Of a stretch of DNA of 64,000 nt, positions 28,961 through 37,577 are shown piece after piece. How positions within the stretch are numbered: position 1 is the stretch's first letter; each line of letters starts with the position of its first letter. The position numbers and the translations under genes are program-made. This stretch comes from Maricaulaceae bacterium (GTDB taxonomy: Bacteria; Pseudomonadota; Alphaproteobacteria; Caulobacterales; Maricaulaceae), in the NCBI GenBank assembly GCA_026126205.1, contig JAHCJP010000003.1:1-64000 (forward strand), written 5' to 3'. The notes under the pieces are model-generated. The model was not told the origin of the DNA. It saw only the letters and a list, made by a program, of their open reading frames with translations, and ran no database searches.

Positions 28961-29770
28961 TCAGTTGGCCTGACCCGCCGGCGCGCCGCCCTGCTCCTGC
29001 GCGCGGCGTTGCATGGAGCGATTGATGATCGCCTCCCAGCGCATCAGCGAGATGAAGTGGGCGTAGATGGCGCCCAGATAGCCATTGCTGCGCAGTTCGG
29101 CCAGCGTTTCCGCCGGCAGCGCCTGGAACTTTTCCTCGTCGACGCCGAAATACTCAGCGATCTTCACGGGCTTCGGCTCGCCGCCCTCGGGCGGAGGCGC
29201 GTTGATGCTCAGCTCTTTCTTGTGCAGCAGCCCCAGCTCCACGATGCGCTTCACGAACGCCTCGGTGATCTGGGTGTCGGATTCGAAGGCGCTGACGAAC
29301 TGGATGGCGTTCTCGACGATCTGGGTCGGCTCGCCGTTCTCGTCGAAGAACGGGAAGTCCGGCTTGTCGGAGATCATGTCCGAGGCGCGGTCGATGCATA
29401 CGGTCGAGGGCTGGCCGTCGGTGTTGGCGGCGCTCACGAAAGGATAACGGCGCACGAAGGCCGGCACCACCGCGTCGAGATTGAAGAAGCCCTTGTCGTC
29501 GATAAACAGGTTTTCTCCCGGGCGCAGGCCCATCACCAGCACCGGCAGCTTGTTCTCGCCGATGAAGATGATCGGATAATGCCCGCAGGCGATGCCGAAC
29601 TCGCCCATCAGCGCAGGCACGAAATGCGCCTCGCGCAGGAACTCGAACGGACGTTCGACAGTCTTGATGCCAAGATTGCGGTGGCGCTGGCGGTGCAGCG
29701 GCTCGGGCTGCTTGTACAGCGGCACGGCGCCGGAGATTTTCGGCTCGTCGTTGGGCGCGGCGTCAGCCAT
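28961..29770 (-). CDS. SapC family protein
   Basis: A 269-residue soluble protein. The family pattern is visible: VPLYKQPEPLHRQRHRNLGIK at the N-terminus, FLREAHFVPALMGEFGIACGHYPIIF, LRPGENLFID and YPFVSA. SapC was named in Campylobacter as an S-layer export component, but the many proteobacterial members, which include this one, have no S-layer context and unknown function; in several genomes they sit near TonB receptors and oxygenase genes. Here a TonB receptor gene is immediately upstream on the same strand. Confidence 0.88.
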   Translation of the reverse strand: MADAAPNDEPKISGAVPLYKQPEPLHRQRHRNLGIKTVERPFEFLREAHFVPALMGEFGIACGHYPIIFIGENKLPVLVMGLRPGENLFIDDKGFFNLDAVVPAFVRRYPFVSAANTDGQPSTVCIDRASDMISDKPDFPFFDENGEPTQIVENAIQFVSAFESDTQITEAFVKRIVELGLLHKKELSINAPPPEGGEPKPVKIAEYFGVDEEKFQALPAETLAELRSNGYLGAIYAHFISLMRWEAIINRSMQRRAQEQGGAPAGQAN

Positions 29771-29866
29771 GACGGTTTCCCCCTGAAAAATGTTGCGCGC
29801 TTGATAACGGATTAGCCGGCGCGGGACAACGCGCCGGCGCAGACTTGTTCAGCACCAGGAATGCAA

Positions 29867-29892
29867 GGGGCGGGCCGCGACCGGCCCGCCCC
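29867..29892 (-). terminator. Hairpin terminator after the TonB receptor gene
   Basis: GGGGCGGGCC / GGCCCGCCCC 10-bp stem (29867-29876 with 29883-29892), followed on the minus strand by TTGCATT. A second hairpin (GCCGGCGCG / CGCGCCGGC, 29815-29838) lies further on. The weak U-tract makes the efficiency uncertain. Confidence 0.5.
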
Positions 29893-29903
29893 CGCGACGG
29901 CGG

Positions 29904-32051
29904 TCAGAAGCTGGCCGCCAGCGCGACGCGGAAACTGCGGCCCGGCAGGGGCAGCCGGTCCTTCAGATAGGAGGTGTGAAGGCGCGCCTCCGCGTCGGTC
30001 AGGTTCCGCCCCTCCAGGATCAGGCGCACATTCCGGTTCTCGAACGGGCGGGCGACGAAGGAGGCGTTGACCAGGGTATAGCCGTCCGTCGGCAGTTCAT
30101 GCGCCGCGGTGCGGGACTGGCTGTCGGCCCAGACGACCTCGACGCGCGCGGATCCGAAATCCCGCTCGGCCTCCAGCCCCAGCGTCGCCGATAGCGGCGG
30201 AATCCGCGGCGGCGCGCCGCCGCCGGACAGGCTGGCGCGCACATAGTCCGCCGACAGGTCGCCCGTGAAATCCCAGCCGAAGGCGGCGCCCAGCTCGCGC
30301 GTGACGCGCCCCTCGAAGCCCCAGAAGCGGGCGTCTGTCTGGCGGTATTCGAACACAGGCAGGCCGTGATCCTCATCCCCGGTGGGGAAGATGTCGATGA
30401 AGCCGTCGTAAGAAGCGTGATAGACGGCCCCTTCCAGACGCCAGCCCTCGCGGCGAACACGAGCGGTCAGCTCCGCCGACATGGCGCGCTCGATGCCCAG
30501 GTCCGGATCACCGATCTCGATATTGCCTGTCGCCAGGTGCGGGCCGTCTGCAAACAGCTCCGCGTCGCGCGGGGCGCGCTCGCTGCGCGCCAGCGTCGCG
30601 GCGACGAACACGCCGTCCGCCGGGCGCATGAAAACCGAGCCCGACAGGCTGACCGGGCTGAAGCTGCGGTTGGCGGTCGAGGTATAGAGCCGCCGGCGCT
30701 CGGTGCGCACGCCCGCCTCCAGCCCCCAGCCGCCGGCGTCATAGCGTTCGACCGCGAACACGCCGATGTCGTCGGTGCGCACCGGCGGCATAAGGCTCTC
30801 AGGCCCGATGGCCGAAAAGTCACGCTGGAAAGCCTGCATCCCGACGGCGCCGGAGAAGCCCCCGATCTCGCGCCGGCGCAGCTCCAGCCGCGCCTCCCAG
30901 CCCTCGGCCGTGAAGACGGTTCCGTGACCGTGATCGTCGTCGTCATCATCGTCGTCATGGTGATGGCCATGGCCGTGATCGTCGTCCTCGATCTCGCGGT
31001 GTTCGTAATCGGCGCGGGCGAAAGCGAAGCGCACCCGCTCGAACAGCGCGCCGTCAAAGCGCAGCTCGCCACGCAGGTCGAGCCGGTCCTGCTTCATCAC
31101 CAAGCGCGGCGTTTCGTCATCGTGGTCATGATCGTGATCATCGTCGTCATCATCGTGATGATCGTCATCGTCCTCATGGGCGTGGAAGGGCAGGCCGTAT
31201 TCGGCGTCGGTCCGCCGCCAGGCGAGGCCGACGAAGCCCCAGTCGCCGACCAGCGACGCGCCCAGCGAGCCAGTGCGGAATTCATAGTCCGAATTCGGAA
31301 TCCGGCCATGGACGTCGTGATCGTCATCATGATCATCGTCGTCGTCATCATGATCGTCATGGCCATGCTCGGCGCGCAGCCGCGCGGATTCGGCGTAGCC
31401 GGGGATGTCGTAATCGCCGGCGCGGCGTTGCATGCCCTCGGCGTGGAAGACGAACGGGCCAGCGCCGAGGCGCAGGCGGCCGGCGATCTGGTCGCCGCGG
31501 TCGACGCTGGTGTAGCCGGCGTAGACGCGGCCCTCGAACCCGCCTTCCGGCGCTGCTTCCGGCACGCGGCCGTCGATGACGTTGACCACGCCGCCGATGG
31601 CGCCGCCGCCGTAAGCGATCGCCGCCGGACCGCGCAGGATTTCGATGCGTTCCGCCTCCAGCGCCTCGGCCGCGACGGCGTGGTCGGGGCTGGACGTGGA
31701 ATCGTCGATCAGGCCGAGCCCGTTCGACAGCACCATGACCCGGTCGCCGCCGAGGCCGCGGATCACCGGCCGCCCGGCGGCGGGGCCGAACCAAGTCGAG
31801 CTGATCCCCGGCTCGTGCTTGAGCACGTCGGCGAGATTGGCGCCGTGATGTTCGAGGATGTGGTCAATGCTGATCACTTCCACCGATCCCACCATTTCGT
31901 CGGAGAGGGTGCGCAGCGGCGTCGAAGTGACGACGATCACCTCGTGATGCTCATGCCCGCGGCGCTGGGCATCGACGTTCGCATCACTTTCGGCCAGGGC
32001 GGGCGTGGCGAAAACGGCGAGGGCGCAGGAAGACAACAACAGGCGGCGCAT
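29904..32051 (-). CDS. TonB-dependent outer-membrane receptor, ZnuD-like, with Asp/His-rich loops
   Basis: A 715-residue receptor: signal peptide (MRRLLLSSCALAVFATPALA), a plug domain from about residue 30 (VIVVTSTPLRTL, PVIRGLGGDRVMVLSNGL, ERIEILRGPAAIAYGGGAIGGVVNVID) and a barrel ending in ...RVALAASF, with the usual terminal phenylalanine. Three segments are strings of Asp and His (about 30924-30995, 31119-31186 and 31308-31374 in DNA), a pattern of zinc-uptake receptors where loops capture metal. A Fur-family gene with Zur-like features is divergent, with a palindrome between. This makes zinc import the likely role. The start at 32051 begins the signal peptide. Confidence 0.88.
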   Translation of the reverse strand: MRRLLLSSCALAVFATPALAESDANVDAQRRGHEHHEVIVVTSTPLRTLSDEMVGSVEVISIDHILEHHGANLADVLKHEPGISSTWFGPAAGRPVIRGLGGDRVMVLSNGLGLIDDSTSSPDHAVAAEALEAERIEILRGPAAIAYGGGAIGGVVNVIDGRVPEAAPEGGFEGRVYAGYTSVDRGDQIAGRLRLGAGPFVFHAEGMQRRAGDYDIPGYAESARLRAEHGHDDHDDDDDDHDDDHDVHGRIPNSDYEFRTGSLGASLVGDWGFVGLAWRRTDAEYGLPFHAHEDDDDHHDDDDDDHDHDHDDETPRLVMKQDRLDLRGELRFDGALFERVRFAFARADYEHREIEDDDHGHGHHHDDDDDDDDHGHGTVFTAEGWEARLELRRREIGGFSGAVGMQAFQRDFSAIGPESLMPPVRTDDIGVFAVERYDAGGWGLEAGVRTERRRLYTSTANRSFSPVSLSGSVFMRPADGVFVAATLARSERAPRDAELFADGPHLATGNIEIGDPDLGIERAMSAELTARVRREGWRLEGAVYHASYDGFIDIFPTGDEDHGLPVFEYRQTDARFWGFEGRVTRELGAAFGWDFTGDLSADYVRASLSGGGAPPRIPPLSATLGLEAERDFGSARVEVVWADSQSRTAAHELPTDGYTLVNASFVARPFENRNVRLILEGRNLTDAEARLHTSYLKDRLPLPGRSFRVALAASF

Positions 32052-32091
32052 GAAGGACTCCGTGGATAGCGATGATGGCGAAGCAGAAAGT

Positions 32092-32111
32092 GTGATAATA
32101 TAACATAGCAC
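32092..32111. promoter_or_regulatory. Candidate Zur operator
   Basis: GTGATAATATAACATAGCAC is an AT-rich imperfect palindrome (GTG.TA...TA.CAC) in the 108-base gap between the TonB receptor and the Fur/Zur gene, about 40 bases from each start. Zur boxes in alphaproteobacteria are AT-rich palindromes around TATAACAT. It is the only AT-rich dyad in the gap. Confidence 0.55.
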
Positions 32112-32159
32112 GTGACGCAAGCGCGCCCCCTCGCCTTCGGCGCCGTTTCAGGATTAAAA

Positions 32160-32609
32160 ATGCGCAACATGCAGTCCTCCGATTCCCTTTCCTCCACCCT
32201 TGCCCGCGCCGAAAAGCTGTGCGCGCGGCACGGCTGGAAGCTGACGCCGGTGCGCCGGCGGGTGCTGGAGCTGCTGCTGGCCGCCGACGGGCCGGTGAAG
32301 GCCTATGACCTGCTGGAGGGGCTGAAGCCCGGCCCCGGCGCGGCGAAACCGCCGACAGTGTACCGGGCGCTGGATTTCCTGATGCAGGCGGGGCTGGCCC
32401 ACAAGGTGGAGGCGCTGAACGCCTATATAGGCTGCGTGCACGCCGCCGAGACCGGCGGGGTGGAGCTGTATATCTGCGCCAATTGCGGCTCGGTGGAGGA
32501 GCGCCACGGCGCACCCGCCCCGGCCAAGGCCCCCGCAGGCTGGGCCATCGACCGCTCGGTGGTCGAGCATTACGGCCGCTGCTCCGCCTGCGCCCGTCTT
32601 AGCGCCTGA
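32160..32609 (+). CDS. zur: Fur-family zinc-type transcriptional regulator (Zur)
   Basis: A 149-residue Fur superfamily protein. It has the winged helix (KLTPVRRRVLELLLAADGPVKAYDLLE, then PPTVYRALDFLMQAGLAHKVEALNAYIGC) and the structural zinc cysteines CANCGSVEE and GRCSACARL. It lacks the long His-rich iron region of Fur and resembles Zur. The divergent zinc-type TonB receptor supports zinc sensing. The start at 32160 was preferred; the frame is open to 32112 but lacks similarity. Its end overlaps the convergent DUF2459 gene by 11 bases. Confidence 0.82.
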   Translation: MRNMQSSDSLSSTLARAEKLCARHGWKLTPVRRRVLELLLAADGPVKAYDLLEGLKPGPGAAKPPTVYRALDFLMQAGLAHKVEALNAYIGCVHAAETGGVELYICANCGSVEERHGAPAPAKAPAGWAIDRSVVEHYGRCSACARLSA

Positions 32610-33267
32610 GCCCCAGACACGCCTGCGGCGCCGCGCGCCGGACCGCCGCCGTCAACCCCGGCGCATGAAAGGCGAGGCGCGGGTTCACGCGCACACCGCC
32701 CTCGCGCAAGCGCGCCGCCGTCCAGTGATTGCACATCTTGAACAGGTGAAAGCTTCCGCGCGCCTCCACGAACACGCTCATTCCCGGGACATGCCCCTCC
32801 TGGATCACCTGCGGCGCGCCGGAGCCGTCAAGGACGAAACTGTCCGCGATCCCTTCCGTCAACCGCCGCAGCCCGGCGCCGGAAACCGCCACGTCCGTCA
32901 TTTCCAGCGCCGGCCAGATCCGCGCCTCGACGGGTTCGTTCGCGGCGATGACCAGCATCGTCGACGGGCCGGGGAAGATCGCCCGCGCTCCGTCCACAAA
33001 GCCCGGAGAGCGGTTGCGGTAGAAGTCGCGCTCGCCCCAGCCGATCAGGAAATAGCGCGCCTGCGGGAACAGGGCGCGCGCTGGATGGGTTTCTTCCAGC
33101 GCCTCCGCCGGCAGAGCGATGGCGGTGTGCCAGCCGTTCGACCACACCCTCACCACGGCGCAATCACCCTCCATGGGTGGTGGCGCCGATACCGGCGCGG
33201 CGCAGGCGGCCAACAACAGGGCTACGCAGACGGCGAACAGGCGCAGGGCTGCGGACAGGCGGGGCAT
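32599..33267 (-). CDS. DUF2459 family lipoprotein
   Basis: A 222-residue protein with a lipoprotein signal (LLLAACAAP). Conserved segments typical of DUF2459 are SNGWHTAIALP, YFLIGWGERDFYRN and HLFKMCNHWTA. The family is of unknown function and occurs as periplasmic lipoproteins in many proteobacteria. The conserved His and Cys residues could suggest a papain-like hydrolase fold; this is inference. It is convergent with zur. Confidence 0.8.
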   Translation of the reverse strand: MPRLSAALRLFAVCVALLLAACAAPVSAPPPMEGDCAVVRVWSNGWHTAIALPAEALEETHPARALFPQARYFLIGWGERDFYRNRSPGFVDGARAIFPGPSTMLVIAANEPVEARIWPALEMTDVAVSGAGLRRLTEGIADSFVLDGSGAPQVIQEGHVPGMSVFVEARGSFHLFKMCNHWTAARLREGGVRVNPRLAFHAPGLTAAVRRAAPQACLGLRR

Positions 33268-33300
33268 GGGAAAGTAATAGCGCCGTAACGCCTTGCGTCA

Positions 33301-33319
33301 TATAACGCGATACGTTATA
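33301..33319. promoter_or_regulatory. Operator of the higBA module
   Basis: TATAACG, five bases, CGTTATA: a perfect 7-bp inverted repeat 7 bases before the higB start, overlapping where the -10 region should be. HigA-type antitoxins bind such palindromes to repress their own operon. Confidence 0.75.
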
Positions 33320-33326
33320 AAGCGCC

Positions 33327-33611
33327 ATGATCCGCGGTTTTGCAAACCGGGAGACGGCGACGATCTGGGCCGGCCGGCGAAGCCGCAAGCTGCCGCCCGA
33401 TATTCAGGCCGCCGCCCTGCGCAAGCTGCGGATGCTCAATCAGGCGCGCGTTCTGGCCGATCTGCGGATTCCGCCCGGCAACCGGCTGGAGGCCCTGAAA
33501 GGAGACCGCCGCGGTCAACATTCGATCCGCATCAACGGCCAGTGGCGGATCTGTTTCATCTGGCGCGACGGAGGCGCTGACCATGTCGAGATCGTCGACT
33601 ATCACGGCTGA
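33327..33611 (+). CDS. higB: HigB/RelE-type mRNA interferase toxin
   Basis: A 94-residue RelE-superfamily toxin that degrades mRNA on the ribosome. It begins MIRGFANRETATIWAG, and the C-terminal core SIRINGQWRICFIWRDGGADHVEIVDYH is typical of HigB (Graf-like ends, Arg and His/Tyr of the active site). Toxin-first order is characteristic of higBA. It overlaps higA by 29 bases, so the pair is translationally coupled. Confidence 0.92.
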   Translation: MIRGFANRETATIWAGRRSRKLPPDIQAAALRKLRMLNQARVLADLRIPPGNRLEALKGDRRGQHSIRINGQWRICFIWRDGGADHVEIVDYHG

Positions 33612-33903
33612 CGCGGGCCTGCTGCCCAACCCGCACCCCGGGGATATCCTGCTGGAGGAGTTCCTGAAGCCGATGGGGCTGAGTCAGAACGCCCTCGCCC
33701 GCGCCCTGCGCGTGCCGCCGCGCCGCATCAACGAGATCGTGCTGGGCAAGCGCGCCGTGACCGCCGACACCGATCTGCGGCTGGCGCGCTATTTCGGCGT
33801 CTCGGAAGGCTTCTTCCTCGGCTTGCAGGCCGATCACGACCTGATGGCCCGGCGGCGCGAAATCGGCTCAGACCTCGACGGCATCAGCCCGCGGGCGGCG
33901 TAA
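33583..33903 (+). CDS. higA: HigA-type antitoxin
   Basis: A 106-residue XRE-family helix-turn-helix protein. HigA features are NPHPGDILLEEFLKPMGLSQNALARALRVPPRRINEIVLGKRAVTADTDLRLARYFGVSEGFFL. It neutralises HigB and, with it, represses the operon through the upstream palindrome. The start inside higB is set by the family N-terminus. Confidence 0.92.
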   Translation: MSRSSTITADAGLLPNPHPGDILLEEFLKPMGLSQNALARALRVPPRRINEIVLGKRAVTADTDLRLARYFGVSEGFFLGLQADHDLMARRREIGSDLDGISPRAA

Positions 33904-33919
33904 CCCTAAGGTTCTGTCC

Positions 33920-34507
33920 CTACACCTCCAGCCGCCAGGCCGGTTTGGCGACGGCGGCCTTGCCGGTCAGGCGCGATGCGTCCACCGGTCCGGCCCCGTC
34001 CGGCGCCGGGATGCTGTCCGCCCCCACCAGCGCGTCGGCGCGGCCGCCAAGCGCCTCGCAGGCGTGCTTGGCGGGGGCGACCGCGTCGCCCTGGATGGTC
34101 TGCGTCACGCCGTCATAGATCGGCGCGCGCACGGTCTCGGTGGCGCCGCGGGCGATCCCGGCCTTGAAGATCAGGCTGTCCGCATCCGGAAAACGTTCGG
34201 CCAGCGCGACGCGCTCGGCGCGCCACAGCCGGGCGCATTCGCGGGCCGTCTCTATGGCGGCGGGGATGTATTCGCCGCTGGCCCAGCACAGGATCATGCC
34301 GTCGCCGGTGAAGGCCGAGACCATGCCGCGGCGCGCCCGCGCCACGCCCGCGGCGGCGAAGCACCAGCGCTCCAGCGCCGCGTTGAAAAGCGGTCGGCGG
34401 ACGGGATCACGGAAAAACGCCGTGGCGCCGGTGATGTCGGTCACCAGCACGACGGCGTCTTCAAGGTCGAACGGCCCGCCGGAGGTTTTTGACTCCGGCG
34501 CCGCCAT
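33920..34507 (-). CDS. Class III nucleotide cyclase-like protein, catalytically degenerate
   Basis: A 195-residue single cyclase homology domain. The two metal-binding Asp are kept (VTDITGATAFF, Asp24; FTGDGMILCW, Asp69), but the transition-state Asn-Arg pair of the GxxVNxAxR motif is replaced in GDAVAPAKHAC (Ala144, His148), and the purine-selecting Lys before TGDG is Ser64. Catalysis by a homodimer is therefore doubtful. It starts directly after the etfA stop with no gap, so it belongs to the etfBA transcript. Possibly a nucleotide sensor; the substrate is unknown. Confidence 0.7.
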   Translation of the reverse strand: MAAPESKTSGGPFDLEDAVVLVTDITGATAFFRDPVRRPLFNAALERWCFAAAGVARARRGMVSAFTGDGMILCWASGEYIPAAIETARECARLWRAERVALAERFPDADSLIFKAGIARGATETVRAPIYDGVTQTIQGDAVAPAKHACEALGGRADALVGADSIPAPDGAGPVDASRLTGKAAVAKPAWRLEV

Positions 34508-35449
34508 TCAATAGCCCGCCTTGCCGAGTTCCTCGTCCAGCTCGGGCAGCGCCTTGAACAGGTCCGCCACCAGGCCATAGTCGGAGACTTGGAAGATCGG
34601 GGCTTCCTCGTCCTTGTTGATGGCGACGATGACCTTGGAGTCCTTCATGCCCGCCAGATGCTGGATCGCGCCCGAAATGCCGACGGCGATATACAGCTCC
34701 GGCGCCACGACCTTGCCGGTCTGGCCGACCTGGAAATCGTTGGGCACATAGCCGGCATCCACCGCGGCGCGGCTGGCGCCGACGGCGGCGTTCAGCCGGT
34801 CGGCGATCTTGTCCAGCAGTTTGAAATTGTCGCCGGACGCCATGCCACGCCCGCCGGAGATCACGATCTTCGCCGCCGTCAGCTCCGGCCGGTCGGACTT
34901 CGACAACTCGGCCTTGACGAAGGCGGCCTTGAACGGGCCTTTCGGTGCCTCGATGCTCTCCACCTTCGCCGAACCGCCGTCGCCGGCCTTGTCGAAGGTG
35001 GTGGGGCGCACGGTGATAACCTTTTTGGCGTCCTTCGACTTGACCGTCATCATCGCATTGCCGGCATAGACCGGGCGCACGAAGGTGTCCGGCCCCTCCA
35101 CCGCCGAGATGTCGGAAATCTGCATCACGTCCAGCTTCGCGGCCACGCGCGGCATGAAGTTCTTGCCGGTGGTGGTGGCGGGCGTGAGGATCGCGTCATA
35201 GCCATCGGCCAGCGGAACGATCAGCGCCTCGAACGCCTCGGCGACCGGGTTCTTGAACACCTCGCCGTCGGCGTGCAGCACCTTGCGCACGCCGTCGATC
35301 TTCGCGGCGGCTTCGGCCACCGCGCCGGCGCCTGATCCGGCGACCAGCACGTCGATATCGCCACCGATGCCGGCGGCGGCGGTGACCGCGGCGCGGGTCG
35401 CGTCGTTCAGCGACTTGTTGTCATGTTCGGCGACGACGAGAACGGCCAT
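34508..35449 (-). CDS. etfA: Electron transfer flavoprotein alpha subunit
   Basis: A 313-residue FAD-binding subunit. The C-terminal FAD site is typical: [55 protein letters not shown] and [14 protein letters not shown]. With EtfB it carries electrons from acyl-CoA and other dehydrogenases to ETF-ubiquinone oxidoreductase. The start ATG overlaps the etfB stop by one base (TGATG); an in-frame GTG one codon upstream is also possible. Confidence 0.97.
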   Translation of the reverse strand: MAVLVVAEHDNKSLNDATRAAVTAAAGIGGDIDVLVAGSGAGAVAEAAAKIDGVRKVLHADGEVFKNPVAEAFEALIVPLADGYDAILTPATTTGKNFMPRVAAKLDVMQISDISAVEGPDTFVRPVYAGNAMMTVKSKDAKKVITVRPTTFDKAGDGGSAKVESIEAPKGPFKAAFVKAELSKSDRPELTAAKIVISGGRGMASGDNFKLLDKIADRLNAAVGASRAAVDAGYVPNDFQVGQTGKVVAPELYIAVGISGAIQHLAGMKDSKVIVAINKDEEAPIFQVSDYGLVADLFKALPELDEELGKAGY

Positions 35450-36195
35450 CACAGCACCCCCGCATTCTTCAGCTTGCCGACCAGGTCGGCGACGCTTTCA
35501 ACCTTGATCCCCGCCTCGCGCTTCGGCGGTTCGGCGACCTTGACCACTTCCAGACGCGGGGCGATGTCGACGCCATAGTCGCCGGGCGCCTTCATGGCGA
35601 TCTCCTTGCGCTTGGCCTTCATAATGTTGGGCAGGCTGGCGTAGCGCGGCTCGTTCAGACGCAGATCGGTGGTGACCACGGCCGGCAGTTTCACCTCGAC
35701 CGTCTCCAGCCCGCCGTCGATCTCGCGCGTCACATGCAGCGCACCGTCCTTGACCTCGACCTTCGAGGCGAAGGCGGCCTGCGGCCAGTCCAGCAGCGCG
35801 GCCAGCATCTGGCCGGTCTGGTTGGCGTCGTCGTCGATCGCCTGCTTGCCCAGCAGCACGATGTCCGGCTTTTCTTCGTCGACGATCTTCGCGAGGATTT
35901 TCGCCACCGCCAGCGGCTCCACCGCCTGGTCGGTCTGCACGAGCACGCCGCGGTCGGCGCCCATGGCCAGCGCGGTGCGGATGGTCTCCTGCGCCTGCGC
36001 CGGGCCGACCGAGACGACCACGGTTTCGGTCGCCTTGCCCTGTTCCTGCAAGCGCACGGCTTCTTCCACCGCGATCTCGCAGAACGGGTTCATCGACATC
36101 TTGACGTTGGCGAGATCGACGCTCGTCTTGTCGGGCTTCACCCGCACTTTCACATTGGCGTCGACCACCCGTTTGACGGGGATGAGAATCTTCAT
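35449..36195 (-). CDS. etfB: Electron transfer flavoprotein beta subunit
   Basis: A 248-residue AMP-binding partner of EtfA, beginning [19 protein letters not shown]. The recognition loop region [22 protein letters not shown] is present; this loop contacts dehydrogenase partners. It is the first gene of etfB-etfA-cyclase. Confidence 0.97.
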   Translation of the reverse strand: MKILIPVKRVVDANVKVRVKPDKTSVDLANVKMSMNPFCEIAVEEAVRLQEQGKATETVVVSVGPAQAQETIRTALAMGADRGVLVQTDQAVEPLAVAKILAKIVDEEKPDIVLLGKQAIDDDANQTGQMLAALLDWPQAAFASKVEVKDGALHVTREIDGGLETVEVKLPAVVTTDLRLNEPRYASLPNIMKAKRKEIAMKAPGDYGVDIAPRLEVVKVAEPPKREAGIKVESVADLVGKLKNAGVL

Positions 36196-36372
36196 CCGTC
36201 AGCTCCGGTTTGATGCGCGCGGGGAACCCCGCGGCGGCAGGGTTAAAAGGCTGGCGCGAACCTGCCGCCGCAAGGCGGCGCTGTCAACGCGGGCGCGGCG
36301 CATGGCCGCTTTGCAGGGCGGCATGCGCCGGCGAACCGTAAAACCGCCCGCCAGCGTACAGGGTGAACGCCG

Positions 36373-37416
36373 CTACTCCGCCGGCAGGTCGTTGGCGGCG
36401 CGCGCTTTCATCTGGTCGAACTGCGCCCAGACGCCGTCGTCGCCATGCCATTCGCCGCGCGTGGCGGCCTTGGAATATTCCGTCGCCCGCGTCTCGAAGA
36501 AATTGGCGTGCTCGACCCCGTTCAGCATCTCGCTCAACCAGGGCAGCGGGTGGCGGGAAACGCCATAGACCGGCTCCAGCTTCAGCTGCTTCAGGCGCCA
36601 GTCGGCGATGTAGCGGATATAGGCCTTGATGTCGGCGGCGGTCATGCCTTCCACCTCGCCCATCTCGAAGGCGAGATCGATGAACTTGTCCTCCAGCCCC
36701 ACCACCGTCTTGCAGCATTCGACGATGTCGGCCTTCACCTGTTCCGTCAGCGCGCCGGTCTCTTCGGCGAAGTCGTGGAACAGGCGGATCATGCCTTCGC
36801 AATGCAGGCTTTCGTCGCGCACGCTCCAGCTGACGATCTGGCCCATGCCCTTCATCTTGTTGAAGCGCGGGAAATTCATCAGCATCGCGAAGCTGGCGAA
36901 CAGCTGCAGCCCCTCGGTGAAGGCGCCGAACATGGCCAGCGTGCGCAGGATGTCGGCGTCGTCCGCCACCCCGAAACGCTGCATGTAATCGTGCTTGTCC
37001 TTCATCGCCTCGTATTCGAGGAAGGCCGAGAATTCGGTGTCCGGCATTCCGATGGTTTCCAGCAGCAGCGCGTAGGCGGCGATGTGCACGGTCTCCATGT
37101 TCGAAAACGCCGAGAGCATCATCTTGATCTCGACCGGTTTGAACACGCGCGCATAGCGCTCCATGTAATTGTCGTTCACCTCGACGTCGGACTGGGTGAA
37201 GAAGCGGAAAATCTGCGTCAGCAGATTGCGTTCCTGGTCCGACAGCTTGCCCGCCCAGTCCTTGCAATCCTCGCCCAGCGGCACCTCTTCCGGCATCCAG
37301 TGCACCTGCTGCTGCTTCTTCCAGAAGTCGTAGGCCCACGGATAGCGGAACGGCTTGTAGGAATAGCTGGGGGTCAGCAGGCCCGGACGGGCGGACGGCG
37401 CGGCGGACTGGCTCAT
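36373..37416 (-). CDS. nrdB: Class Ia ribonucleotide reductase beta subunit
   Basis: A 347-residue ferritin-like subunit that holds the diiron-tyrosyl radical cofactor. Metal-ligand motifs are ETVHIAAY (with the downstream radical Tyr), EYEAMKDKHDY, EGLQLFASF and DESLHCEGM. It works with NrdA, whose gene is 4.3 kb away beyond the methionine operon. A candidate NrdR box lies about 47 bases upstream. Confidence 0.94.
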   Translation of the reverse strand: MSQSAAPSARPGLLTPSYSYKPFRYPWAYDFWKKQQQVHWMPEEVPLGEDCKDWAGKLSDQERNLLTQIFRFFTQSDVEVNDNYMERYARVFKPVEIKMMLSAFSNMETVHIAAYALLLETIGMPDTEFSAFLEYEAMKDKHDYMQRFGVADDADILRTLAMFGAFTEGLQLFASFAMLMNFPRFNKMKGMGQIVSWSVRDESLHCEGMIRLFHDFAEETGALTEQVKADIVECCKTVVGLEDKFIDLAFEMGEVEGMTAADIKAYIRYIADWRLKQLKLEPVYGVSRHPLPWLSEMLNGVEHANFFETRATEYSKAATRGEWHGDDGVWAQFDQMKARAANDLPAE

Positions 37417-37462
37417 GGGGCGGGCATCCCTGCAATGATGGTGAATCGGCGCAAGGGCCGAT

Positions 37463-37478
37463 TAACAACATATTGGGG
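37463..37478 (-). promoter_or_regulatory. Candidate NrdR box upstream of nrdB
   Basis: On the minus strand CCCCAATATGTTGTTA matches the NrdR consensus ACACAATATATTGTGT at 11 of 16 positions. nrdA carries a closer match in the same orientation (43738-43753), and the shared CAACATAT core supports joint control by NrdR. Confidence 0.5.
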
Positions 37479-37554
37479 TTAACCGTCCGTTGGCGTCTAC
37501 CCCTTGCGGCGCCGCAATCCACAGACCGGCGCCGAAATTCAGCCCTTGCATTCA

Positions 37555-37572
37555 TATAAAGACATCTTTATA
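37555..37572 (+). promoter_or_regulatory. Palindromic operator upstream of the methionine operon (SahR-like)
   Basis: TATAAAGA, CA, TCTTTATA: a perfect 8-bp inverted repeat just before the SAM-II riboswitch. AT-rich palindromes of the ATAAAGA-TCTTTAT type are reported for the ArsR-family methionine-cycle regulator SahR in proteobacteria; the family name is inference. No regulator gene is in the window. Confidence 0.6.
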
Positions 37573-37577
37573 CGCTT

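Noticed and set aside
30924..31374. CRISPR-like repeats
   Set aside because: The periodicity is three bases (Asp/His codons) inside a coding frame, with no unique spacers.
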